Shown one piece after another: positions 41,815-51,123 of a stretch of 64,000 nt of DNA. Source of the DNA: Mycolicibacterium peregrinum (lineage in GTDB: Bacteria; Actinomycetota; Actinomycetes; Mycobacteriales; Mycobacteriaceae); contig NZ_LZSY01000205.1 of assembly GCF_001665625.1 (NCBI RefSeq), forward strand, positions 1 through 64,000, read 5' to 3'. The notes under the pieces were generated by a model. The model was not told the origin of the DNA and searched no databases. It was given only the letters and a program-made list of their open reading frames with translations. Numbering within the stretch: the stretch's first letter is position 1; every line of letters starts with the position of its first letter. The position numbers were made by a program, and so were the translations under genes.

Positions 41815-42782
41815 TCATGGTTTTCCGGCCCAGCGGTGGTAGCGGCCTCGGGCTTTGGGTTCGCCTTTGGTGACGCCCCGGCGGAACAGGCTGAATGGAG
41901 TCACGGCGTTTCTGTCGTCGTTGGTTTGCACCCGATATTCGACGAGGGCGGGGTCTCCGGGCTCCCTCGTGTAGTCGACGTAGGCCCAGCGGGAGGGTCG
42001 GCTGCGGCGCAGCATTTCGCCGAGGTACCAGCAGGCGCCTGCGAGTAGGTCGGTGTTGGCGGGGTCGTTGATGGCTTCGACGGTGGGGGTGTGGTGGTGG
42101 ATGAGGTCGGTGAGGCGGTCGATGGATTCGGGGGTGAAGTCCCAGTTTCCGGGGTAGCGGGTGGCCCATTGTGGGAAGTCGCGTTGGCGGGCGGCCAGCC
42201 AGTCGTCGAGGACGGGTGAGGGTTCTGGGCTGGGTAGTAGGTCGATGCCGACGACGCCGGGCGGGGGTGGGGCGGTGACCTTTTCGCTCCAGGCGGTGAA
42301 GGTCTGGACCCCAGTGGTCCTGCGTTGGTGGGCCGGTCGATGACGGTGGCGAAGAGAAGGTGCAGAGGTGAGACGGGTTGGAGTTCGAGTCCGTCGGCGG
42401 GTACGGCGATGGGGATGCCGGCGGGGTTGTCGTCCCAGCCCCAGTAGGTAGTGGTGATGCGGTCGCGTAGTGCGGTGTCGGTGAGGGTGGGTTGTGCGTG
42501 TCCGGCGAAGCCGGGTTGGTTGTCCCAGTCCCAGTGTCCGGTGGTGAGGTGGGTCAGGGTGAGTCCGACATAGGCGATCAGTGCGCGGACGACAGGGCGG
42601 TCGTCGTCGGTGAAGAGGTCGTCGGGTTCGTGGAACAGGGTGGTGATGACGTGTTCGAGTGCGCGCAGTGATTGGGCCGAGTAGTCCAGGGCGACTCCGT
42701 AGGGTTCGGCCAGCCCGGCCAGTCCTGCCACCGCGGGCGAGATCCCGTCGTCCCACTCATCAGCCAACTTCTGACGATCCAC
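41815..42782 (-). pseudogene. Frameshifted hypothetical gene
   Basis: From ATG 42782 the frame reads MDRQKLADEWDDGISPAVAGLAGLAEPYGVALDY to IDRPTNAGPLG, then sense moves to another frame near 42310 and continues GVQTFTAWSEKVTAPPPPGVVGIDLLPSPEPSPVLDDWLAARQRDFPQW, ending RYHRWAGKP at 41815. The joined product would be about 320 residues with no known motif. It may be one of the DUF-type proteins often near TA or ESX loci. A sequencing error cannot be excluded. Confidence 0.6.
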
Positions 42783-42899
42783 CTGACCACCTTCTACAGC
42801 AATTCTTACAGCGGCCGCACAAACTCAGCCGGGTCAAGACTCTCCGGGCCGGTTGAATGGGCTCACGAGATTGGCTATCCCCGGCTGACCCGGGATAAG

Positions 42900-42938
42900 C
42901 GACACCTCCCTGATTCGTCCCGAATCAGGGAGGTGTCG
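42900..42938. terminator. Perfect 18-bp bidirectional hairpin
   Basis: CGACACCTCCCTGATTCG, three-base loop TCC, then CGAATCAGGGAGGTGTCG. It separates the 41.8-kb pseudogene from the secreted-protein gene at 43011 and is strong enough to stop transcription in both directions. Confidence 0.75.
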
Positions 42939-43010
42939 TGGTGATGGGTGGTGACCGCCCCGGCGTCGCATCCGCCGCCGCCGTCACACCGACCTGCAGT
43001 CAGCCAGGAA

Positions 43011-43385
43011 CTAGTTGCAAGCCCAAATATCGATGTAGCCTCCACCGCCCGGAATAGCGTTGAGAGCCGCACGGGTCGCCGCACCCAAGGTGGGGCCGTG
43101 GGCCGTCTGGACGTGGGTGTCGTTTCGGACAGCCACACCGCAGTCGGTGAAGGTGTTCATCGGTTCACAACTGGTGTAACCGCAGTACTGAACGGCTGCC
43201 GCCGACGCTTCCTTGGCCGAGGGATAGTGCCACACCGCCGCGCCGGCGCCATTCTCCGAGTACGCGATCGCCCCGTACGAGAGCGCGGCATGTGCACCGG
43301 TCGGGGCGACCAACTGAGTGGCGCCGACCGTCACAGCGCCTATGCCGGCAACCGCCGCCCGACGCGCAAAACTTTTGATTTCCAT
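43011..43385 (-). CDS. Secreted DUF4189 protein
   Basis: From ATG 43385 the product is 124 residues. The N-terminus MEIKSFARRAAVAGIGAVTVGATQLVAPTGAHA is a signal peptide with an RR start. The mature part YGAIAYSENGAGAAVWHYPSAKEASAAAVQYCGYTSCEPMNTFTDCGVAVRND is a DUF4189 domain with four cysteines, likely two disulphides. Such domains are common in secreted mycobacterial proteins of unknown role. It follows the lipoprotein gene on the same strand, so the two may be expressed together. Confidence 0.82.
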   Translation of the reverse strand: MEIKSFARRAAVAGIGAVTVGATQLVAPTGAHAALSYGAIAYSENGAGAAVWHYPSAKEASAAAVQYCGYTSCEPMNTFTDCGVAVRNDTHVQTAHGPTLGAATRAALNAIPGGGGYIDIWACN

Positions 43386-43414
43386 GCTGTTTCGGTGTCC
43401 TTTCAGTCTGTCGC

Positions 43415-44152
43415 TCAGTTGGGCGGGGTGATCGCGGGCTTTTCGGCGGTAACGGTCTTGCCGAAGTCCGACAGGGTCATCGTGACCTTGGCGTCGGCGG
43501 GATCGGTGACGTTGATCTGAGCCTGAACAAGATTGTGGGGCTCGCTCTCGGCGATCCACACCGTCACCGGCCAATCCTGTGCGTTCTCAGGAGCTTTACG
43601 TGAGCCCGCGAGCTCTGCGACATCGTTGGTCGAGGCCTTGGCCGTGATCTTGGTGGTCTGGACTCCATTGATGGTTTCCGACCCAGCGGACTTGGGATCC
43701 TTGAGGTGCGCCAAGGCATTTGCCAGACCCTGGCTCGGATCGAAGATCACCGACAGGTTGTAGATCGAGCTGCCGGCGCCGTAGTCGAAGAACTGGCCTG
43801 GCTCAGCGATGTCGGAGTACAGATGGTCATCGACGTAGATGAGCTTGGCGGTCTGGGTGTCCTGGCCCATTTGCACCGTGGCCTCACCGGTGGCTACCAC
43901 CGCAGGCTTGGACGCGACGTCAGCCTCGAGCTTGGTGACCTTGAGGTTGGGCACGTTGCCGTCGGCGGTCATCGTCACGTGGGCGCTGGTGACGTTCTTC
44001 ATCGCTTCCGCAGACTTGGCGACCAGACTGCTCGCGACGTCATCCGATCCCGAGGAGCTGGCCTCGGGACCCGACTTCTCGGTGCCACAGGCTGTCAGGG
44101 CGAGTGCGGCCGCCGCCGCGGCGGCGATCGCGATTTTGAACCGTACCTTCAT
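43415..44152 (-). CDS. LppX/LprG-family lipoprotein
   Basis: A 245-residue lipoprotein. The signal ends in ALALTACGTEK with lipobox LTAC. The mature part has family features: SSLVAKSAEAMKNVTSAHVTMTADGNVPNLKVTKLEADV, KLIYVDDHLYSDI, DPSQGLANALAHLKDPKSAGSETINGVQTTKI and ISESEPHNLV-like VWIAESEPHNLVQAQINV. LprG and LppX bind lipids and move them across the cell envelope. It starts the envelope-related region and precedes DUF4189. Confidence 0.9.
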   Translation of the reverse strand: MKVRFKIAIAAAAAAALALTACGTEKSGPEASSSGSDDVASSLVAKSAEAMKNVTSAHVTMTADGNVPNLKVTKLEADVASKPAVVATGEATVQMGQDTQTAKLIYVDDHLYSDIAEPGQFFDYGAGSSIYNLSVIFDPSQGLANALAHLKDPKSAGSETINGVQTTKITAKASTNDVAELAGSRKAPENAQDWPVTVWIAESEPHNLVQAQINVTDPADAKVTMTLSDFGKTVTAEKPAITPPN

Positions 44153-44290
44153 GGGTCTCTCTTTCTGTCAGTGAAAAGTGCTCTACCGATACGAAATGCC
44201 CCCGGCAAAAACCCTCGCGGGTCACTCTAAGCGTGTTTCAGGGAGCGTCATTGCAGCAATTTCAGACGATTTCCTCCCCGACCTTCGCGC

Positions 44291-47200
44291 TCACTTGATC
44301 TTCTCGGCAATCTTGCTGACGAGTTCATCGGCATGGTTAGTCTCCGAGGGGCCACACACCTGCACGTCGATAGCGACGTTGGAGGACACCTCCAGCACGT
44401 GCTGGCAGCTTCGGCCAGGCATGGTCAAGATGGCGGTGGGCCGGCCGTTGGTCAGCGACACCTTGCCCACGTTGATCGTTGTCGCCGGCTGTCCTGGCGG
44501 GGTCAGCGTGACCGTGGTGTTCGCACATGGCTGCCAGAAGTTGATGTGGTCTGACTGTGCTAGCGCTGCCTTTTCGGCGTCCGGATACAGCAACAAATAC
44601 TGGGTGACAGTCGTATTCGGATCGCTGGATACCAGTTCACTGCCCGCTACGGAACTAGGTGCACTTGCACCCCATGCCTGGGTGTTCGCCGGGCTCACCA
44701 CACCGGTGCAGTTGGGTGGCGCGGCGGTCGCTGCACTCAGTTCAGTCAGCGGCACCGGCCCGTTGGGCGTCAGCGAACTGGCGCCGACGATCGTGGCGGC
44801 GCCGCTCGCGTCGACGAGCAGACCCGCCAGATCTCCTGAGGCGACCGGCTTTTTCGGCGGTGCATTGCCCTGAGTGGGGACACTGGGCATGCCGGTGGGG
44901 GCCGGGCGGTCCGACGTGCCGTCACGGGTGAGGTACGACATCCCGGCAAGGAACGCTGCGGCCAAGATGAGCGATACGACAGCGCTCGCGACCCGGCCGC
45001 CGGCGCCGCGGTCGGCCGCCGGTAAGCGCAGCCGACGTAAGACGACCACAATCGCCACAAGCCCCATGAGCACCAGGACACCGACATCCAGCAGCCACCA
45101 CGACAATTGGTGGCGCCACAGCGGATCGTTGATGTAGTTGGCGGCGTCGGCCTCCATGAGGTCGATGCTCGACGCGCTGGCGGCGAATCCCCACCGGACT
45201 GGAAGTAGGTAGGAGATTTGGTTGAGGCCCAGGCGCCCGGTGACCGGAATCAGCCCACCGGAGAAGACGATCGCGCTCATCAGGATGACGACGAGCATCG
45301 GCATGATCCAGTCGCTGGTTCGAGCCAACGACGACAGCCACAACCCGACGAGCGCAGAAACGATGGCGGTCAAAGCCAACCCGATGTAGAGGTCCCACAC
45401 GGGGTTGCCCAACACCAGCGACCCCTGGTTGGGCGCGCCTTTCACCAACACCACGATTGCGGTGAGCACCGCGATCTGAGCAGCGGCGGCCACGCTGTAG
45501 ACCGCGATCTTGGCCGTCAGATAGGCGCCAGCAGACAAGCCCACCGATTGTTCGCGGCGGAAAATGCTGCGCTCGCCGACCAGATCACGGATGGTCAGAG
45601 CCGTGCCCATGAACACGGTGCCGATCACCATCAGACTCAACAGCTGATTGGGCTCGTCCGGCGCGCCGCCGTCCAGGCTGGCCTTGCCCAACCCGACAGA
45701 TCCCTGCACTACCAGGGTCAGAGCGCCAAGAACAAACGGCAGCACCAGCAGGAACGCGGTGTAGCCGCGGTCGGCGAAGATCAGCCGAATCTGCCGAGCA
45801 GCGAGTGTGGCGACCTGGCGGGAGGTGCTGGTACGCGCCGGATCCCCCAGCGGGCCTGGCGGACTGGCAGGCGCGGCCGCAGGCGCGGCAGCCGCGGGAT
45901 TCTTCTGGAGAAACACCGCGTGCGCGGCATCAGGATTCGCAGCGACCCACGCGAAAATGTCAGCCCAATCGCTGGTGCCGATCGCGGTAGCCACTTGAGC
46001 AGGTGGGCCGGCATAGGCGGTCTTGCCTCCCGGCGCCAGCAGCAGTACCTGGTCGCACATGCTCATATACGTCAGTGAGTGGGTGACCACGATGACTGTG
46101 CGGCCGGCATCGGCCAGCCGGCGCAGCATCGCCATGACTTCGCGATCCAGCGCTGGATCCAATCCAGAGGTCGGCTCGTCGAGGATGAGCAGGGATGGGC
46201 CGGTCAGCAGCTCCATGGCCACCGACGCGCGTTTGCGTTGCCCGCCCGACAGCTTGTCTACCCGTGTGTCACGGTGGTTGGTCAGCTGCAACTCGTCGAT
46301 CACTCGATCCACCACCGCGCGACGGTCGGCCTTGCTTGTATCGGCGGGAAGGCGCAGTCGCGCAGCGTAATTGAGCGCTTGGCTGACCGTGAGTTGGCGG
46401 TGGACCACATCGTCTTGAGGCACAACGCCGATGCGTGAACGCAGCGACGCATATTCTGCGTGCACGTCGTGGCCGTCGAATCGCACCTGCCCCGAAGTGG
46501 GCTGCGTCACGCCGCCGACCATTTTGATCAGGGTGGACTTTCCGGCGCCGGACGGCCCGATCACCGCCGTCAGGGTTCCGGGTCGCGCGGTGAACGATAC
46601 CGAGGACAGGAGTTGGCGACCGTCGATAGTCAGTCCCAGCTGGTGTGCCTCGATCCCGCCGGTAGAGGGAGTGCGGGGCTGCGCGCGTAGCGTGGTCCCG
46701 TCAAAGGTGAGATCGGTGTTACCGATCGTGACGACATCGCCTGGGCGCAGGGTCGCGGCCGGCATCCGCACGCCGTTGACGAAAATTCCGTTGTTGCTGG
46801 CGTTGTCGTGGATCTGGGTGCCCGATGGTGAGACCAACAGGTAGGCGTGCACCCGCGAGGCCAGCGGATCGTCTACCTGGATCGCCGAGGTTGAGTGACG
46901 GCCGATGGTGATGGCGCCGTCCGGCAGGACCGGCGCTGCGCGTTGCGGCAGAACCTTTTTCACCACGCCCGTCATCCGCGCCAACACGTCGTCGTCGCCG
47001 GACTGGGCTGGGACCGGCCGGTCGCGGACAGGAAGTGGCGGGGGCGAGGCAGGACGCGATGGGGCTGGCGTCCCAGGCGGCGGCATGGACGGCGGCGGTG
47101 TCTGGCGGGCCGGCGGCTGTTGGGCAGGCGGCAGAGGCCGCCCGGGTGCCCTGGTCTGCGGAGGCGGCTGTTGGCCGGCTGGACCTGGCCGTGGTGCTGG

Positions 47201-47659
47201 CGGCCGAGGCGCCGGCGGCTGGGGTGCAGGACGGCCATACCCGGCGGGGGGACGCGGTGGCGGCACCTGCGAGGGCGTGCCAGTGGTAGGCGGCGGCACC
47301 GAAGGCGGCGCCGGCGGCATGAAGTTTCTGGCGACAGGAACGGCCTGGGTGGTGATCCGGAATGTCAGGCGCGGGCCGGTCGGCGCACCCAGTGTGATCG
47401 CCACATCATCATCAATGGGAACGCTGCTCTGACGCGCCCCTCCGACGTAGATCCCGTTGCGGCTCTTATCCTCGGCGACCCAGCGACCGTCGCGCGCTGC
47501 GACGATCATGTGCTGGCGCGAGATAGCCTGCTTCGCATCGAGATCGATCCGAACGTCTGCGTGGACACCACGGCCGACGACAACAGTCTGTCCAGGCCGG
47601 AATGTGAACATCTTTTCGCCGAGCCAAACAACCAGTGGCGGAGCCGCCCCTGCGGTCAC
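44291..47659 (-). CDS. Double-FHA ABC exporter fused to a PknH-type sensor domain
   Basis: A 1122-residue protein. FHA1 is at residues 25-95 (VVVGRGVHADVRID, SRQH, SRNGIYVGG), then a Pro-rich linker (110-210), FHA2 at 248-325 (TIGRHSTSAIQV, SRVHAYLL, NNGIFVNG) and an ABC domain at 340-560 (Walker A GPSGAGKST 368, LSGGQ 470, LLILDEPTSGLD 491). An ABC2 membrane domain spans 620-890. So far this is the layout of M. tuberculosis Rv1747, which is controlled by STPK phosphorylation. Unlike Rv1747, the last helix leads to an outer domain (930-1122) with the four-cysteine PknH_C pattern (PPNCTGVV, QPCANTT, SCQHVLEV, VQVCGPSE). The substrate is unknown. Confidence 0.88.
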   Translation of the reverse strand: MTAGAAPPLVVWLGEKMFTFRPGQTVVVGRGVHADVRIDLDAKQAISRQHMIVAARDGRWVAEDKSRNGIYVGGARQSSVPIDDDVAITLGAPTGPRLTFRITTQAVPVARNFMPPAPPSVPPPTTGTPSQVPPPRPPAGYGRPAPQPPAPRPPAPRPGPAGQQPPPQTRAPGRPLPPAQQPPARQTPPPSMPPPGTPAPSRPASPPPLPVRDRPVPAQSGDDDVLARMTGVVKKVLPQRAAPVLPDGAITIGRHSTSAIQVDDPLASRVHAYLLVSPSGTQIHDNASNNGIFVNGVRMPAATLRPGDVVTIGNTDLTFDGTTLRAQPRTPSTGGIEAHQLGLTIDGRQLLSSVSFTARPGTLTAVIGPSGAGKSTLIKMVGGVTQPTSGQVRFDGHDVHAEYASLRSRIGVVPQDDVVHRQLTVSQALNYAARLRLPADTSKADRRAVVDRVIDELQLTNHRDTRVDKLSGGQRKRASVAMELLTGPSLLILDEPTSGLDPALDREVMAMLRRLADAGRTVIVVTHSLTYMSMCDQVLLLAPGGKTAYAGPPAQVATAIGTSDWADIFAWVAANPDAAHAVFLQKNPAAAAPAAAPASPPGPLGDPARTSTSRQVATLAARQIRLIFADRGYTAFLLVLPFVLGALTLVVQGSVGLGKASLDGGAPDEPNQLLSLMVIGTVFMGTALTIRDLVGERSIFRREQSVGLSAGAYLTAKIAVYSVAAAAQIAVLTAIVVLVKGAPNQGSLVLGNPVWDLYIGLALTAIVSALVGLWLSSLARTSDWIMPMLVVILMSAIVFSGGLIPVTGRLGLNQISYLLPVRWGFAASASSIDLMEADAANYINDPLWRHQLSWWLLDVGVLVLMGLVAIVVVLRRLRLPAADRGAGGRVASAVVSLILAAAFLAGMSYLTRDGTSDRPAPTGMPSVPTQGNAPPKKPVASGDLAGLLVDASGAATIVGASSLTPNGPVPLTELSAATAAPPNCTGVVSPANTQAWGASAPSSVAGSELVSSDPNTTVTQYLLLYPDAEKAALAQSDHINFWQPCANTTVTLTPPGQPATTINVGKVSLTNGRPTAILTMPGRSCQHVLEVSSNVAIDVQVCGPSETNHADELVSKIAEKIK

Positions 47660-47740
47660 TATTCACTCCTTCTCGGTAGCCGTCCCTGCATGCTCACGCA
47701 CCCCACTCACAGCTACCTGGCAGCGAGGTTCATTCGCCAG

Positions 47741-47765
47741 AACTGTAGCGGTGCTACCGCTACTT
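47741..47765. promoter_or_regulatory. GTAGCG motif site upstream of the FHA exporter
   Basis: AACTGTAGCGGTGCTACCGC followed by TACTT contains both orientations of the island motif (AAAC[CT]GTAGCG / CGCTAC[GA]GTTT). It lies about 85 bases before the exporter start. Confidence 0.6.
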
Positions 47766-47861
47766 GGTGTGGCAGCTGCCGGAAATGCTGCGGTTAGTCC
47801 GTCGACCCGCGCGTGTTTGCGCACGTCACCGACGCAGCAAGATGATGTCGATCGCCCGCCG

Positions 47862-48761
47862 CTACGGTTCATGTCGACCTGATCGTAGCGGCGCTCCAGT
47901 TGCCAGGGGCGCAGCAATTTGGTGGCCATCGACCTGCGGTTGCGCATCACGGGGCGTGAGGTGGCGGCGGTAGATGTCTGCGATGTCGGCCAAGATCTGA
48001 GCGTAGTCGGAGCCGGCTGCTGCTGGATCTCCGGACACGCTGGCCTTCAGGTCATTGAGCTGCTGCAGTAGCGATGACACTCGCTGTCTGTCGCCAATGC
48101 AGGCGGGCAGCTGGGGCAGCGCCGCGGCGATCGACTCCAGCTTGAGTGCGGCTGACTCGATCAGAAGGTCATGCCGCAGCGTCTGGCTTAGGACATCGGT
48201 GATCTCCTCTGGGGGTTCGCCCGCGGCGATGGCTGCCAGTGACCCCGCCGGCCACGACAACACGCCCGCGATCGCGTCGCAGGCCGCGGTACCCGGCCAA
48301 CAGCGCCCAGCGAAAACCGTGTCAGCAGTTGTCCTGTTGATACCGGCTTGCGCCCGCAGCGCTCGTTTCGATACGCCCAAGTCTGCACAGCGGCGTGAGA
48401 CCGCCCGGCCAATCCTGCGCATCCTGTCGCGGTCATCAACGGCGTAGCGGAAATCAACGGCCAACCCCTCGGGCGCACCGAACCGGACTGTCATCCCGTC
48501 GACCAGGCACCCTTCGTACACCCGATGACCGTCGATATAGATGCCATTTCGGCTTTCGTAGTCGAAGATCTGCCACCGAGGCCCGGGCGTGAGGCGTACA
48601 TGGACCCGTGACACAGCAGGGTGATCGAGCTGGAGACCAACCCCGGCTGCGTCACGGCCGACAATCACATCACCGTCGGCGGCGCAAAACAGCATCCGCT
48701 GCCCGCCAACCGTCACGATCAGATCAGGCGCCGGTGCGGTCAACGACGATGCCGTACCCAT
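47862..48761 (-). CDS. FHA-HTH regulator (first copy)
   Basis: From ATG 48761 the product is 299 residues. Residues 12-100 form an FHA domain (VIVGRDAAGVGLQLDHPAVSRVHVRL, then YESRNGIYIDGHRV), which should bind phosphothreonine. Residues 110-185 are an HTH-like segment (IGRAVSRRCADLGVSKRALRAQAGINRTTADTVFAGRCWPGTAACDAIAGVLSWPAG). The rest is helical. FHA joined to a Cro-type HTH is rare and implies that a kinase tells this protein when to bind DNA. The promoter has several copies of the GTAGCG motif. A second copy is at 60 kb, with similar design but little sequence identity. Confidence 0.82.
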   Translation of the reverse strand: MGTASSLTAPAPDLIVTVGGQRMLFCAADGDVIVGRDAAGVGLQLDHPAVSRVHVRLTPGPRWQIFDYESRNGIYIDGHRVYEGCLVDGMTVRFGAPEGLAVDFRYAVDDRDRMRRIGRAVSRRCADLGVSKRALRAQAGINRTTADTVFAGRCWPGTAACDAIAGVLSWPAGSLAAIAAGEPPEEITDVLSQTLRHDLLIESAALKLESIAAALPQLPACIGDRQRVSSLLQQLNDLKASVSGDPAAAGSDYAQILADIADIYRRHLTPRDAQPQVDGHQIAAPLATGAPLRSGRHEP

Positions 48762-48804
48762 ATCCCCCCTCGGTCTCGCGCCGACACCACCCCACGTAGA
48801 GCGC

Positions 48805-48858
48805 AAACTGTAGCGCCGCTGCGTTTCGCGATGGGCCGCACTAGCAGCGTAGCGGATC
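48805..48858. promoter_or_regulatory. GTAGCG motif sites upstream of FHA-HTH gene
   Basis: AAACTGTAGCG at 48805 is followed by CGCTGCGTTT, forming an imperfect palindrome 44 bases before the gene start. A further CAGCGTAGCGG occurs at 48845. Likely autoregulatory. Confidence 0.55.
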
Positions 48859-49002
48859 GACGACCTGCTCGGATCGCAGCTACTGCTCGCCGGGCCGTTG
48901 GGCCAGATCGGATGCCGACGCAGACCATCTGCCCTGGATACGGTGCTTTAGCGGATGGCGCGGAGTGGGCAGGGCCGCGGGCGAGCGGTTCGAACGTCGC
49001 GG

Positions 49003-49066
49003 CGCTACGGTTTGGGCTTGCGCTACAGTTTGGGCTACGGTTATAGTCATCGCACCGCTACGGTTT
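49003..49066. promoter_or_regulatory. Four direct copies of the CGCTACGGTTT motif
   Basis: CGCTACGGTTT at 49003, CGCTACAGTTT at 49021, GCTACGGTT at 49034 and CGCTACGGTTT at 49056 stand in tandem just before the secreted sensor-domain gene (start 49085). Spacing is 18, 13 and 22 bases. They look like iterated operator sites of one regulator. Confidence 0.7.
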
Positions 49067-49084
49067 CAGAGGAAAGGTTTCGCC

Positions 49085-49870
49085 ATGAAGGTCACCGCCA
49101 CCACCCCCCGCACCCTCGGGCGTCGCCTCGCGCTGCGCCCCGCCGCTGGCCGCAATGCGGCCCCCGTGACACGCCTGGCCACCGCCAGCGTTCTGGCAGC
49201 ACTCGCCGTGGCAGGCAGCGCAGGAACCGCTGCGGCAGTGCCGACTACCCCGATGCCCCAGTTCTCCTGGTCGGGCACCGCGAGTGACCAGCTCATGGGG
49301 GGACTGGACGGGCTACTACTCAGTGCCCGCGAGGTCTCGGGCATCGCCGGCTCGGACAGCACCCTCAAAGAGAGCAAGGTCGCGCAGACACTCGGCAACA
49401 CCTACTCGGTGACCCCTGCCCGTTGCCTTTCGGCCTATGCGCCCGGTCAAACTGCCGCCTACCTGGATTCAGCCCCAGGAAAGGTCGCATTCAAAGCTGT
49501 GGGAACCCCCCGCGACAGCGACAGCGGCGACCGACTCACGGTGCACGAGGGCGTCGTCCAGTTCGCCAGTAAGAAGGACGCACTGGCGTTCATGACCAGC
49601 ACTGCTTCGGCGTGGAAGGCCTGCGCAGGCGAGACGGTCACCGAAGCCGAGGGGGGCAGCTGGGAGATGGACAGCCCGCGTGTCAATGACGAGCGCACCG
49701 TCGTGACCCTCGGGCAGCGCGCCTCGACCGGTTCGTCGACCTGCGAACGCGGAATTGCCGCCTACGACAGCCTGCTGATCGACACAATGTACTGCTCACC
49801 GGATCATTCGGCGACCGGCAAGGCTGCCGCCGTCGTGGAGGCGATCGCACAAAAAGCCGCCGCCCGCTAA
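49085..49870 (+). CDS. Secreted PknH-type sensor-domain protein
   Basis: From ATG 49085, preceded by AGAGGAAAGG, the product is 261 residues. A long signal peptide (ATASVLAALAVAGSAGTAAAVP) leads to a mature PknH_C-like domain: LLLSAREVSGIAGSDSTLK, VTPARCLSAYAPGQTAAYLDS, VVQFASKKDALAFMTSTASAWKACAGETVT, SSTCERGIAAYDSLLIDTMYC. Four cysteines fit the two disulphides known in PknH. It has no kinase or membrane anchor, so it is exported free. Motif repeats in its promoter tie it to the FHA-HTH regulators. Confidence 0.85.
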   Translation: MKVTATTPRTLGRRLALRPAAGRNAAPVTRLATASVLAALAVAGSAGTAAAVPTTPMPQFSWSGTASDQLMGGLDGLLLSAREVSGIAGSDSTLKESKVAQTLGNTYSVTPARCLSAYAPGQTAAYLDSAPGKVAFKAVGTPRDSDSGDRLTVHEGVVQFASKKDALAFMTSTASAWKACAGETVTEAEGGSWEMDSPRVNDERTVVTLGQRASTGSSTCERGIAAYDSLLIDTMYCSPDHSATGKAAAVVEAIAQKAAAR

Positions 49871-50134
49871 CTACGCACTTTTACCCCCGGCGTGCCCTCG
49901 CGGTCGACCCCAAGTCCCGCGAGGGCACCCAAACCTCAGCCTCGATCGGCGGCCCTTGCCTCGGGCAATTCCTTCGCGGATACCTAGGGGTGGCACGTCG
50001 GCGCCACCGCCCGTGATTCGATACACACTGTGCAACACCGCCAGCGCAGAACCCGCCGACATTGCATGATGCTCACGTCGGCACCGCGCGCGGCACAGAC
50101 TTTCAGTCCAGACCGGCAAAGACGAAGGTAACCC

Positions 50135-51106
50135 GTGACCCACAACAGCGACGGCGAGGAAACCCGGCCATACACCGGCGGGGCTCCGACGCCCGCTCCC
50201 AGCACGCCGCCCACCGGGCCTACGGGGCCCTGGACTCCCCCGTTCCCGTCGAGTTGGCAACCCCCATTTGTTGCCCACACCCAAGCACCCAGCCCGGCGC
50301 CAGGTTCGGGCCACGGCCGCGGGATCGCGCTGCTCGCTGTCGTCGCCGTGATCGCCCTCGCTGGCGCCGGAATCTGGATATATCGTTCCAAAACGCCTGA
50401 TACCCAACAGCCTTCGGAATCCGCTGCGGAGACGGCCCAGGCCCCAACTGCCGGCGGCCCATCTTCCACAGCGTCGCCCACGACGACACCCACGTCCGAG
50501 GCGGCGGCCGTCCCATCGGCGGCCTCACCCCCCCGCGCGGGCGAGCTTGCCGGCTACCTGCCAGACGCCGAGGCGCTGCAAAAGCTCCTGCTCACTGAGA
50601 CCCTCACCAGGACTGCAGACGCCGAAACCACGTACACCTCAGTGACTACAGACCGCCCCGACTGCGGCGGTGCACCCAACGTCGCGCTGCCCGGAGCATA
50701 CGAGCGGTCGGGCTACACCGGCATCCACACGCAGGAATATTTCAGTCAGCCCGCCCCACGCGGCCAAGATAGCGTCACCCAAGCGGTAGTCGCCTTCCCC
50801 AGCGAACAGCAGGCGAAAGACTTCGTGTCCAGGGAAGCCAGCCGGTGGGGCAACTGCAAGTACGACCTAGTGACCATCAGCAACAACGGGGAAGATGCCT
50901 TTGTTCGTAGAATCTCAAACCCAGCCACCAAGAACGGTGTGCTGACTGTGTCGACGCAGTCGCAGGTTTACCAAGGGCTGGGTTGCCAACGTGGCCTTGG
51001 CTCTCGCCACAACATCGTCATCGACGTCCAGGTCTGCAGTCCCGGCGGAAGCGCCCAAGCAGCCGACCTCGTCTCCACTATTGCCAACCGAATTCCCAAC
51101 AACTAA
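50135..51106 (+). CDS. Membrane-anchored PknH-type sensor protein
   Basis: GTG 50135 gives 323 residues. A Pro/Thr-rich cytoplasmic part (residues 1-60) is followed by one helix (GIALLAVVAVIALAGAGIWIY), a Pro/Ser/Ala linker and a PknH_C-like domain: ELAGYLPDAEALQKLLLTETLTRT, VTTDRPDCGGAPNVALPGAYERSGYTG, VVAFPSEQQAKDFVSREASRWGNCKYD, GLGCQRGLGSRHNIVIDVQVCSPG. It has the outer layout of a PknH kinase but its inner part has no kinase domain. The next gene is of the same kind, 17 bases on, so they form a pair. Confidence 0.85.
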   Translation: MTHNSDGEETRPYTGGAPTPAPSTPPTGPTGPWTPPFPSSWQPPFVAHTQAPSPAPGSGHGRGIALLAVVAVIALAGAGIWIYRSKTPDTQQPSESAAETAQAPTAGGPSSTASPTTTPTSEAAAVPSAASPPRAGELAGYLPDAEALQKLLLTETLTRTADAETTYTSVTTDRPDCGGAPNVALPGAYERSGYTGIHTQEYFSQPAPRGQDSVTQAVVAFPSEQQAKDFVSREASRWGNCKYDLVTISNNGEDAFVRRISNPATKNGVLTVSTQSQVYQGLGCQRGLGSRHNIVIDVQVCSPGGSAQAADLVSTIANRIPNN

Positions 51107-51123
51107 GGCAGGCTGAGCATCTA

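Noticed and set aside
49003..49066. Plasmid replication iterons
   Set aside because: The tandem repeats look like iterons, but there is no replication gene nearby and the same motif precedes several other genes in the island, so operator sites are more likely.
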